From the NCBI RefSeq assembly GCF_023051105.1, contig NZ_JALKIL010000015.1, positions 1-64,000 of the forward strand: 64,000 bases of DNA, read 5' to 3'. The notes below the pieces were generated by a model. The model had not been told where the DNA came from. It saw only the letters and a program-made list of their open reading frames with translations, and searched no databases. A program made the translations under genes and the position numbers. Source of the DNA: Anaerobiospirillum sp. NML120449 (GTDB lineage: Bacteria > Pseudomonadota > Gammaproteobacteria > Enterobacterales > Succinivibrionaceae). The first letter of the stretch is position 1; every line of letters begins with the position of its first letter. Shown here piece after piece: positions 53,308-61,506 of this stretch.

Positions 53308-56265
53308 ATGCCAAAAAGCTCATCGGCATCCCACGAGGACAACAGAAGCAACAAGAGAAAAAAGCATGCTGCCTCTGATGCGGCCTCATCCCGGTCAGGT
53401 TCAGGCTCTCAGTCTGGCAACCAGGGAAAGGTCACTGCCGCAGCCTCAACAGACTCACAGTCCTGGCAGCAGGATCTGGGATCTGCTGTAAGCTATCAGG
53501 ATTCAGCTTATGGCTCCAGCCTGTCGGGCTTTGAGGCCATGATTGATGACGGTCAGTCTTTCGGTGGCATGCCAGACAGTGGTTTTGACGATCTCTCAAT
53601 AACAGAGACCGCTGCTGTTGAGGACTTTGCCTATGGAGCAGACGGCCCGGCCGCAGCCGAGACTGTCAACGCCCTTGCTCAGATTCTTCGTGAGCAGCAG
53701 GCCCGTGAAGCCGCTGCCGCAGCTCAGGCCGGTCAGGGCATTGCCGCCATGCCTACCTATGGCTCTCAGGCTCCATCAGAAAACGCCGGATCAGCAGGCG
53801 CTGCGCAGTCTGCATCCCCATCAGCCTCAGAAGGTTCTGCCTCCCGTTCGGGCAAGAAGTCACACGACAAATCATCAGATCGTGACAGCGGTCGCAGCAG
53901 CGATCGCTCTGGACAGCGCGCCAGTGATCGCAATGACCGCGCAGGTGAGCGCACCACTGAGCACAATAACGACCGCGCTGGTGACCGTTCCGGCGAGCGC
54001 AATGACGGCCGTGACGCCCACAGCAGCCAGAACACTGCTGACAATAAGGGCAGTAAGAGGGCCCAGAACAAGGAGTCTTACTCAGATAAGGCTGCATCAC
54101 AGAACGGCAGCCCCTCTGAAGTAAAGGGCTCGTCAGTGCTGTCATCCGGTACAGCAGTGGCTTACGGATCAGCTGCCCATGAGATCAATCCTCTTGCAGG
54201 TATCAGCTCTGATGATGGCAGCTCCCTGCAGACCCTCAATGCCGCACATTACAGTGGAGATGCCCCATCACTAAGTGCTGGAGGCTATGACTACAGTTCT
54301 GTAACACAGCATATTCCTGGCGGTTCAGTAAGTGCTGTTGCTGACAAGTCTATAAGCCCGGTACGTGGCTCATCTATTGATGATAACGCTGCCTATGCAC
54401 CTTCAGATGCTTCTGAGTCCTTTGGCTATCCTGACAGTAATCTGAACGCAGACAGGACAAGTCTGGTATCAGGTGCTGCTTCAGGCAAGGTTTCTACAGA
54501 CGATTTCACCTCTCAGGTACATGGTACCGAGGTTGCTCATCAGGAGCTTAATATTCCTGAGAGCTATCAGGCAGAGCTGTCTCCGGCTTCCTGGATTCCA
54601 ACTGCCAACGAACCTCGTTCTCTTAAGCACAATACCGGTCTTACCCAGCGCAGCTATGAAAATTTCAGAGCTCCGGTAATGCGTGTTCCTGCTTATGGTT
54701 TCTCAGGTCTTGAGTACACCGAAATGGCACGTTCATTCCGCCGTGTAGCCAACAGCGCTCATGATCTGGCCTATGACCGTCACCAGACTGGTGAGCAGGG
54801 TAACCGCATGTATATCCCTGTTCCAAGACTGTTCACTCTGCCACGTGCCGCCAACGCGCAGCCGGTCAGCAATGCACAGTCACGTCGTCGCACCACCTCC
54901 AGCAGCCGCTTTGGCATTGCCCCTGGTCCAGTGCTGTCGCGTCGTAATCCAGGCAAGTACGAAGTATTTAATTCATTATATGCCAGGGGCGAAAATGCCA
55001 GAGTACGTAATCACTTCACTCAGGCAAATAACAGCCCTGTGCGCTCGGCTTTTGGCAAGGGCCCTTCCTATGCCCAGTGCCTGCCAGCTCCGCACATTGG
55101 CACTCCACCAGCCATGACCAAGTTACAGATCACCCCTGACACATCCTACCAGTCCAACAGCGTTGATAAAGGACTGCACGGTGCCCGTATCACCCGACAC
55201 CAGCTTTCCGGTTCCACCACCATGGGTATTGCAGCTCATATTGCACGTTCCATGGCAGCAGCCGGTCTTGGTGCCGACGGAAGCACTCTGCGTTCTTCAG
55301 GCCTGATGGCTCAGGTTGTACGCAGTGGCGAAGAGGTCAAAAGCAATCAGACCACACTTGAGGTCAGCCCATCAACACGTATTACTTTCCGTGTTCCTCA
55401 GGAGCAGCTTCCAGCCCCTGAGCCTGTTGAACCTCAGGCTCTGCCATCAACTCTTGAAGGCAGTATTCCTGAAGAGCAGGCCCCAGGTCTGATCTGCAGT
55501 AACCGTATGGCTGAAGATGATGAGCAGGCTGCTGTAATGGAGCAGGAGCGCAAGGCTAATGTTGCCATGCGTGCCGAGCTCAGGGATAAGGGCCAGGCTC
55601 TCAAGCAGGAGATTCTTTCCCAGGGTAATACCCTGATTATGGGAAGCATTTCCATGGCACCGGAGGCTCAGGATGCACAGGGTCCTGTCATTCGTGTTGT
55701 CCGTAATGAGCGTAATACCTTTGTGCCCAGTGCCGAAGCCCGCTCTTTAATGAGCCGTCGTCTTACCCCTGAGATGCGCTCTCTCATGCGTCAGCAGCAG
55801 GTTACCCTGCCACCTGACTATTTCTTCGAGAGCCTGAACATCGAGGACAGGGAAAAGGATGACAAGCTCATCAATGCTACCCTGCTGGGCAATGCCAGTA
55901 CCCGTATTGTTACCACCTCCTCACGCCTGCAGCGTGCCTGGAGCGGTAACAGTACTCTGGCCGCACCTCAGGCTCAGGAAGTTCCAGCTCTGCCGGCTGC
56001 GCCTTCAACCATGGCCGCATCCGAGCTTACCGGCTCTGCCCTGACCGGCGCATCTGCCAGTGTTCTTGAGGTCGAAGCCGTGCCTGTAGAGGCTGTACCA
56101 GTAGAGCCTGAAGCTGCAAATGCCTCCGCAGCTGCTCCGGCAGCCGCTGCCTCCTCAAAGTCAGCTGCAAAAGCCAGATCTGCAGTTGACGCTGAGCCAG
56201 CTGCAGAGCAACCTGCCAAGGCTGCACCGGCACGTCGTGCCCGCCGCACTACCAAACGCAAATAA
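53308..56265 (+). CDS. Large low-complexity protein of unknown function (985 aa)
   Basis: I recognise no family. Residues 1-50 are Ser/Lys-rich. Residues about 170-265 form a Ser/Asp/Arg/Asn-rich charged stretch with repeated SDRSG, DRAGER and GERND motifs, reminiscent of RS-like or nucleic-acid-associated disordered regions. The part from about 440 to 800 has more ordered composition with many arginines (for example FSGLEYTEMARSFRRVANSAHD). The last 100 residues are Ala/Pro/Glu-rich and end in a basic tip (ARRARRTTKRK). No signal peptide or membrane helix is seen. The ATG follows AAGGTAATAAC. It lies 361 bp after the JetD-like gene on the same strand, with a terminator between. The arginine-rich stretches and basic tip suggest nucleic-acid binding, but this is inference. 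Confidence 0.75.
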   Translation: MPKSSSASHEDNRSNKRKKHAASDAASSRSGSGSQSGNQGKVTAAASTDSQSWQQDLGSAVSYQDSAYGSSLSGFEAMIDDGQSFGGMPDSGFDDLSITETAAVEDFAYGADGPAAAETVNALAQILREQQAREAAAAAQAGQGIAAMPTYGSQAPSENAGSAGAAQSASPSASEGSASRSGKKSHDKSSDRDSGRSSDRSGQRASDRNDRAGERTTEHNNDRAGDRSGERNDGRDAHSSQNTADNKGSKRAQNKESYSDKAASQNGSPSEVKGSSVLSSGTAVAYGSAAHEINPLAGISSDDGSSLQTLNAAHYSGDAPSLSAGGYDYSSVTQHIPGGSVSAVADKSISPVRGSSIDDNAAYAPSDASESFGYPDSNLNADRTSLVSGAASGKVSTDDFTSQVHGTEVAHQELNIPESYQAELSPASWIPTANEPRSLKHNTGLTQRSYENFRAPVMRVPAYGFSGLEYTEMARSFRRVANSAHDLAYDRHQTGEQGNRMYIPVPRLFTLPRAANAQPVSNAQSRRRTTSSSRFGIAPGPVLSRRNPGKYEVFNSLYARGENARVRNHFTQANNSPVRSAFGKGPSYAQCLPAPHIGTPPAMTKLQITPDTSYQSNSVDKGLHGARITRHQLSGSTTMGIAAHIARSMAAAGLGADGSTLRSSGLMAQVVRSGEEVKSNQTTLEVSPSTRITFRVPQEQLPAPEPVEPQALPSTLEGSIPEEQAPGLICSNRMAEDDEQAAVMEQERKANVAMRAELRDKGQALKQEILSQGNTLIMGSISMAPEAQDAQGPVIRVVRNERNTFVPSAEARSLMSRRLTPEMRSLMRQQQVTLPPDYFFESLNIEDREKDDKLINATLLGNASTRIVTTSSRLQRAWSGNSTLAAPQAQEVPALPAAPSTMAASELTGSALTGASASVLEVEAVPVEAVPVEPEAANASAAAPAAAASSKSAAKARSAVDAEPAAEQPAKAAPARRARRTTKRK

Positions 56266-56272
56266 TAAAAAT

Positions 56273-56297
56273 GCCCGGTTTATCCGGGCTTTTTTAT
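56273..56297 (+). terminator. Terminator of the 985-aa protein gene
   Basis: GCCCGG/CCGGGC stem with a five-base loop, followed by six T, a few bases past the stop. Confidence 0.9.
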
Positions 56298-56489
56298 CTC
56301 TGAAACAGCCATAGCCATTCTGAAAACATCAGGCGCTGAAGCTGACCATGGCAGCCGCAGCGTCAATAGCCGCCTGGCCAGGCTCATCAGTGCAATACTG
56401 TGCCCAACTGACGCAGCGCTGCACAACTCTGCCCGCTCCCGCCAATAAGCATCAGCAGACTACAGTCAGACCCCGACTGCAGCAAACGG

Positions 56490-56611
56490 CCTGACTGCAG
56501 CCAGGACCATGACCCTATCCAGGGACCTGACTGCAGCCAGGACCATGACCCTATCCAGGGACCTGACTGCAGCCAGGACCATGACCCTATCCAGGGGCCT
56601 GACTGCAGACA
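56490..56611 (+). repeat. 36-bp tandem repeat (three copies plus partial)
   Basis: Three head-to-tail copies of a 36-bp unit beginning CTGACTGCAGCCAGGACCAT, with a partial fourth. The period is a multiple of three, and the array forms the first codons of the small ORF that follows. Each copy carries its own ATG. Confidence 0.9.
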
Positions 56612-56898
56612 GGAACACACACCCATCAACTCAGGAGCATGGCCAGGTTCAGGTCCAGCCTCTGGCAGGTGAACAGGGCCAGGATCAGGCTGCTCAGAGT
56701 GCAGCCCAGCAGGCACTTAGCAATGCAGCCCACAATGCTGCAGACATGGCCTCCCGGGACGCAGCCTCCAGCATGAGCGTCGTTAATAATCTGGAGAACA
56801 ATGTTGCCATGGGCAGCAAGGCCTCACAGCAGGATGTAGAAGCTGCATTAAATCAGGGTAAGAATGAGTCTGACAAAAGCGGCAGAAAATTTCACTAA
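56509..56898 (+). CDS. Small Ala/Gln-rich protein starting in a repeat
   Basis: A 129-aa hypothetical protein. The first 36 residues are three copies of MTLSRDLTAART-like sequence from the 36-bp repeat. The rest is hydrophilic, Ala/Gln/Asn-rich and probably helical (AQQALSNAAHNAADMASRDAASS, split over two helices), ending in a basic GRKFH. The frame is open upstream to 56449 without an ATG, so the first ATG in the repeat is taken, but either of the next two is possible. No good ribosome-binding site is seen. It lies between two strong plus-strand terminators, which supports a separate transcript. Confidence 0.45.
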   Translation: MTLSRDLTAARTMTLSRDLTAARTMTLSRGLTADRNTHPSTQEHGQVQVQPLAGEQGQDQAAQSAAQQALSNAAHNAADMASRDAASSMSVVNNLENNVAMGSKASQQDVEAALNQGKNESDKSGRKFH

Positions 56899-56960
56899 GC
56901 TGTATACTATGCCCAGACGTATCAGTAATGCTGCATCTGAATGCCGCATACCCATACAGA

Positions 56961-56988
56961 AAGCCCGGACCTGTGTCCGGGTTTTTTG
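56961..56988 (+). terminator. Terminator after the small Ala/Gln-rich ORF
   Basis: CCCGGAC/GTCCGGG stem with a four-base loop and six T, about 65 bp past the stop. Confidence 0.85.
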
Positions 56989-57590
56989 TGCCTGAACAAT
57001 ATGGCTTGCGGCATCTTAGCGGCTGTTTCACAAGCTCAGAGGAGGGCTTACCGAGCCAGGTGCGAAGAGCTGTTGTCAGCTCAGTCATGCTGAGTTTGAC
57101 CATGCTGTTGCAGCCTCGGGCAGATGCCGGGCTATTGCCTGTTCATGCTTATGTCTGCATACTTTGTTACGTGGCTTATTCACCTTGCATGCCGGCAAAG
57201 CCCCTTGCACCATGGCCTGTGTGCATATGCACTGTTAACAGCATGGGCTGAATATTGCCTGTTAAATGAAGGTATTGAGCCGGACCTGGCTTCTGTCTTC
57301 GACCTTGCTCATGTCATAGCACCTGTTGGGCAGTCTTGCCATGGATGAATTACTGTCAGGCTGTGCAGTGCAGAGCTTTATATGCTGTAGCTGTGGCCGT
57401 AGCTCTGGCCCCGGGCCAGGGCTTGAGCATGGACATGGTCCCAGGCTTGAGCCTGAGCCCTGAGCCCAGGGCTATGGGCATGATACTGAGCCCTGGCCTG
57501 GCCTGGTCAGGGCCATTGCCAGCTTGTGGTTTAGATCCGGGCTTTGGATGGGGCGGTGGCAGTTTTGCCAGAGTTTTATCAGGAGGCGTT
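56989..57590. other. Intergenic region upstream of the first DUF805 gene
   Basis: No gene is seen. The segment 57400-57520 is unusually rich in CCTGG, CCAGG and GAGCC words (for example CCTGGCCTGGCCTGG near 57490-57510). The frame of the downstream gene stays open through this region, but no ribosome-binding site supports an earlier start. Confidence 0.4.
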
Positions 57591-59789
57591 ATGCCAATAG
57601 CAAATGCGTGCATCAGATGCATCTTTAAGACCTTTATTTTTACGGGTCGTGCATCCAGAGCTGAGTTCTGGTCGTATTTTTTTCTGGCACTTGCTCTTGA
57701 GGTGATGTCCTCCTGGCACATTATTGAAACCTATGACAGTGTCGAACTCATACTGATTATGATGGCGGTATTAATGCTGCCCTTTCCTGCTGTTACCGTA
57801 AGAAGACTTCATGATCTTGGATTTGGTGCCGGCGGCTTTCTGATACCTCTGGCCTTATTCATTACAGCGCTGGTTACAGCATTCCAGATCGACTCTAATC
57901 TGGGGCTGTTTATAGCAATTGGAGCAGTTCTCCTCTGGCTCGTATACCTGTTTGGCCTGATGCTGGTACTTCTCGGGCAGGGAGAAAGCGGTCCAAACAG
58001 ATATGGACCTGATCCCCTGGGACGCATGTCTGCAAGTGCAAACGGGTACGGAAATAGCGGTATTAATGCAGCAGTCTGCAGCACAGGCCAGCAGCCGGGT
58101 TCTGCCATTATCAATCAGGGAGCCATCCCATGCCCTCCTGTAGACAGTGTCCAGTCAAACCCTGACGAATATGATAATTGGCATGACAATGAGCATTTGC
58201 GGCCAGAAGGCACATCTGAGCTCTTTAACAGCAATGCCCCATGGCCGCCTGCACCTGGACTTGGTTATTATGGCTACGATCCGGCAATGATGCAGCCTGG
58301 TCCTGCAGGCCATAGCAGCCGTGCTGACGTTCATAGCCACGCTGGCTCTGCTGACCATCCTGGCCATGCTTTCCCAGGTTTTGAGTACATTGCGCCGTCA
58401 GGCGCGTCTGAGTATACAGGCGCTACCCAGTCGGCCCCATCAACAACTGCAGCACCGGGCAAGAGCACTTGTGCAGCGTCACTCCCAGGAAGTGCCAGTG
58501 TTTTGAATACTTCCGACAGCATTGATGGCGAAAACCATGTTGCATACTGGCCTTATCATGAATTTATGTACATGTCTCCAGAGCAGTACTGGCAGATGAT
58601 GGCCTGGTATTACCCTTACTTCTTTGCCCCTGATGCTGCAGCCTCAAATGCAGAATCTCAGGACAGCTCTTCACCTTATATATCTGACTGCGAAGGATCT
58701 GTCCAGAATGACATTGCTTTGAATGAAATTGTTCCTGCTTACATTGTCCCGAATGGCAGCTTCACTGATGGCGGCCCGCTTCAGGCTGCACACAATCCTG
58801 AAGTTGAAGCTCCATCGTCTGATAAATATAATGCTCCATCGCCAGATGACTATAATGCTGCAGCTGCAGCCTGTGCAGCAGACAGGCCGACTGTTGCAGC
58901 CACAGCCGCAGCTGCAGATGGGGCAGCGGCTATGGATATGAGCCTTTACTCCATGACCCCGGAGCAGTGGGCCTGGTGGCAGTACTGGGCAATGCTCTGG
59001 CAGCAGAATATAGCCATGCAGTGCGGCTTGCTGTCTGAAGAGCCTTCTCGAGGACTGGCTGTCGGCCTGACCGACGGGCAGACTGAGGGCCAGACTGAGG
59101 GAATGTCTGGCATGCAATCTGAGGGAGTTTTCGGGCAAAACCAGAGCCCATACTGGCCATACTTCATGTCACACTGGTGCGAGCCTTTTTGCCAGCACTA
59201 TGACATTGCCTCATCTGAATGCGGCGCAACAGCCTCTGATTCAGGCAGCCTGACTGCTGATGATCCGGAGATTACCTGCTTTGCCAGTGAGGCCAGCCAT
59301 GAGCAGAAAGCTGATCCGCAAAGTGTCCAGATCTTCTGGTACCCGTGGTGGCTTTATCAACCAGCAATGCAGCTACAGCCGGAGGTACAGGCCAGCTCTG
59401 AGATCGCGTCAGCCCCTGCCGTTGCATGGACAGCAGGGGCAGCAGTTTCGGCAGCTGCTGCAACTGCCGGAGCAACTGATGCCCCTGCATCATCAGCTGC
59501 GGCGCCAGCAGCCACAACTGTGGCTGCGCCAGTGCCGGCTGCAGCGACTGCAGCAGCCAGAGGTGAGGGCAGTGCTGACAATGGCGTCAGTGGCGGCCTG
59601 TCGGCAATGACGCTGCCGGCCAGCATGGTGGCTGCTGTGATGATTGACGGGCAACAGGCTCTTTGCGGTGATGGGCGTAATTTGCTGAGCACCGGTCATA
59701 CTGTAGCCTGGCAGGAGCAACCACCTGCAATCACTGATCTGGCTTGCAGTGACGGGCCGACAGTAGATCGCGTTCCGGGATATCAATAG
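57591..59789 (+). CDS. DUF805 membrane protein with a 550-aa low-complexity tail
   Basis: A 732-aa protein. The ATG at 57591 follows a perfect AGGAGG and starts directly at the DUF805 domain (about residues 1-145): TGRASRAEFWSYF, four membrane helices, VRRLHDLGFG and GPNRYGPDPLG, all typical of this small inner-membrane family (normally 110-150 aa, like E. coli YhaH/YhaI). The remaining 580 residues are probably cytosolic and disordered. They are rich in Ala, Ser, Gln, Pro and Tyr/Trp, with aromatic patches such as YWPYHEFMYMSPEQYWQ and PEQWAWWQYW, and an Ala-rich stretch near the end. The function of DUF805 proteins is unknown. A second DUF805 gene lies 216 bp downstream with a different tail. 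Confidence 0.85.
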   Translation: MPIANACIRCIFKTFIFTGRASRAEFWSYFFLALALEVMSSWHIIETYDSVELILIMMAVLMLPFPAVTVRRLHDLGFGAGGFLIPLALFITALVTAFQIDSNLGLFIAIGAVLLWLVYLFGLMLVLLGQGESGPNRYGPDPLGRMSASANGYGNSGINAAVCSTGQQPGSAIINQGAIPCPPVDSVQSNPDEYDNWHDNEHLRPEGTSELFNSNAPWPPAPGLGYYGYDPAMMQPGPAGHSSRADVHSHAGSADHPGHAFPGFEYIAPSGASEYTGATQSAPSTTAAPGKSTCAASLPGSASVLNTSDSIDGENHVAYWPYHEFMYMSPEQYWQMMAWYYPYFFAPDAAASNAESQDSSSPYISDCEGSVQNDIALNEIVPAYIVPNGSFTDGGPLQAAHNPEVEAPSSDKYNAPSPDDYNAAAAACAADRPTVAATAAAADGAAAMDMSLYSMTPEQWAWWQYWAMLWQQNIAMQCGLLSEEPSRGLAVGLTDGQTEGQTEGMSGMQSEGVFGQNQSPYWPYFMSHWCEPFCQHYDIASSECGATASDSGSLTADDPEITCFASEASHEQKADPQSVQIFWYPWWLYQPAMQLQPEVQASSEIASAPAVAWTAGAAVSAAAATAGATDAPASSAAAPAATTVAAPVPAAATAAARGEGSADNGVSGGLSAMTLPASMVAAVMIDGQQALCGDGRNLLSTGHTVAWQEQPPAITDLACSDGPTVDRVPGYQ

Positions 59790-60005
59790 GTGTATAGAAA
59801 TGTATAAGTGTGGTACCTGCTGCGCAACCATGCTGGGGCGATAAAGACCTGCAGCCATGGATGGAAGTATATTGATCCGCCATGTGATATCGGCTGTTAT
59901 TCAGTGATTGCTTTTGCTGTACACTGCAGAGGATAGCCAGTTGCACGCCCCTTCATGATGGCAGGCATATTGTGCGATTGATTTGATAGTAATTAGGAGA
60001 ACACC

Positions 60006-61145
60006 ATGGTGACCTTCAAGGAGGCGGCACTGCTGGGACTTAGGTACAGAGTGCTTGATTTCAAAGGACGTTCGTCGCGATCGGAGTACTGGTTCTTAAT
60101 GCTCATTGGCCTGATTGCCAATGCTGTGCTGACGATAGTAGAAATTGTACCCCTGCTGGGACCTCTGATAAGCATTGTCTGCCAGCTGTATCTGTCAGTT
60201 GCCACCATTTCTGTATCAGTTCGACGACTGCACGATACCAACCGCAGAGGATGGTGGGTACTTCTACCTTATGCTGTTGCCTTCATTGGAGTTTTTGTCT
60301 GCGTGTTTTTCCTTGAGTTAATCACGGACGACTCTTTCAGAGCACCTGAGGACAATCCCGAGTTTATGACAGCTTTGATTGGCCTGGTGATTGTTATGAT
60401 CGCCAGCTTTATCTATCTGATTGTCCTTTGTGCTCTCAAAGGTAATGACGGAGATAACAGATTTGGTCCTGATCCGCTCCGAATGACCTTTGATCAGCTG
60501 TGCGCCGTCAGCTCCAGCAAGTATGCCGGTGGTCAGTTTGGTCAGCAGGGTCCATATAATGGCCAGCAGTGGCAGGGACCTTTTGATGGTCAGCAAGGCC
60601 CACAGGGTCCGTTTGGCGGTCAGCCATGGCAAAATGGTCCTCAGGGCCCATACGGTGGTCCGCAGGGCCAGCAGGGCCAGTACGGCGGCCAGCCATGGCA
60701 CAATGGCCCACAGGGCCCATACGGTGGTCCGCAGGGGCAGCAGGACCAGTATGGCGGCCAGCCATGGCACAATGGCCCACAGGGCCCATACGGTGGTCCG
60801 CAGGGCCAGTACGGCGGCCAGCCATGGCACAATGGCCCACAGGGCCCATATGGTGGTCCGCAGGGCCCATATGGCGGACAGCCATGGCAACATGGACCTC
60901 AGGGGCCGTTCGACGGCCAGCAAGGCCCTCAGGGGCCATATGATGGCCAGCCATGGCAACATGGACCTCAGGGGCCGTTCGACGGTCATCCAGGCCCAAC
61001 TCAAGGCCAGGGTAATCAGGGCTATTTTGATGGCAATGACTGGCAGGCGCCGCAGGGACAAAACAATGCCCCGGCTGCCGACAGTCATGCAGATGATGCC
61101 GACTTTAACCGCTATAACGACAACTCACGCAATGACAGACCATAA
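60006..61145 (+). CDS. DUF805 membrane protein with a Gln/Gly/Pro repeat tail
   Basis: A 379-aa protein with a complete N-terminal DUF805 domain (about 1-160): FKGRSSRSEYWF, helices near 25-70 and 80-145, VRRLHDTNRRGWW, and NRFGPDP. These are family-typical and close to E. coli YhaH/YhaI. From about residue 175 it carries a repetitive tail of GPQGPYGGQPWHN-like units, about ten of them, encoded by near-identical DNA (about 60605-61010). Such Gly/Pro/Gln/aromatic repeats are typical of prion-like or phase-separating segments, and the tail should face the cytosol. Start: GGAGAACACC before the ATG. Its paralogue lies directly upstream. Role unknown; DUF805 proteins are probably membrane-anchored and small-molecule or stress related, which is not established. 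Confidence 0.88.
   Translation: MVTFKEAALLGLRYRVLDFKGRSSRSEYWFLMLIGLIANAVLTIVEIVPLLGPLISIVCQLYLSVATISVSVRRLHDTNRRGWWVLLPYAVAFIGVFVCVFFLELITDDSFRAPEDNPEFMTALIGLVIVMIASFIYLIVLCALKGNDGDNRFGPDPLRMTFDQLCAVSSSKYAGGQFGQQGPYNGQQWQGPFDGQQGPQGPFGGQPWQNGPQGPYGGPQGQQGQYGGQPWHNGPQGPYGGPQGQQDQYGGQPWHNGPQGPYGGPQGQYGGQPWHNGPQGPYGGPQGPYGGQPWQHGPQGPFDGQQGPQGPYDGQPWQHGPQGPFDGHPGPTQGQGNQGYFDGNDWQAPQGQNNAPAADSHADDADFNRYNDNSRNDRP
60605..61010 (+). repeat. Tandem repeats in the DUF805 tail
   Basis: Units of about 48-66 bp built from CAGGGCCCATACGGTGGTCC, GGCCAGCCATGGCA and CACAATGGCCCA blocks are repeated about ten times. All changes keep the frame. Near-identity at the DNA level suggests recent expansion. Confidence 0.9.
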
Positions 61146-61203
61146 ACAGCCTTACTGAGCATGTGCTCAGTATTGGCGTAAGGTCATCATGGCGCCATAA
61201 AGA

Positions 61204-61236
61204 AAAGCTCAGGTCGAAAGATCTGAGCTTTTTTGC
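61204..61236 (+). terminator. Terminator of the second DUF805 gene
   Basis: AAGCTCAG/CTGAGCTT stem enclosing a GTCGAAAGAT loop, followed by TTTTTT. Confidence 0.85.
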
Positions 61237-61506
61237 TTAAAGAGCCTCTCTTATGTGTCTGACAGACCAGGAACCAGTACCATGCCTGCAAAGATGCAAC
61301 GCTGCAATCATGCAGACCTGAAAACGCAGACATGCATGTCATCAGGCTCGGTATGTATGACATCAGAAGCTTGTCATCATGGCCTCATGCAGGTACAGCA
61401 TAATGCGTGGATGGAAGGTTATGCAGGTACGGCATCATACAGGTACGACTTTGTCGCAGCGGAGGCCGGTACTGAATTCAGGGGTAAACTGAGGCGGCAT
61501 TGACGG

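Noticed and set aside
51300-56300. Complete Wadjet (JetABCD) system
   Set aside because: Only the JetD-like gene is present; neighbours show no SMC, kleisin or KITE features.
57336-57590. Longer N-terminus for the first DUF805 protein
   Set aside because: The DUF805 domain begins at the ATG at 57591, which has a perfect AGGAGG. The upstream part is CCTGG-rich, with no ribosome-binding site.
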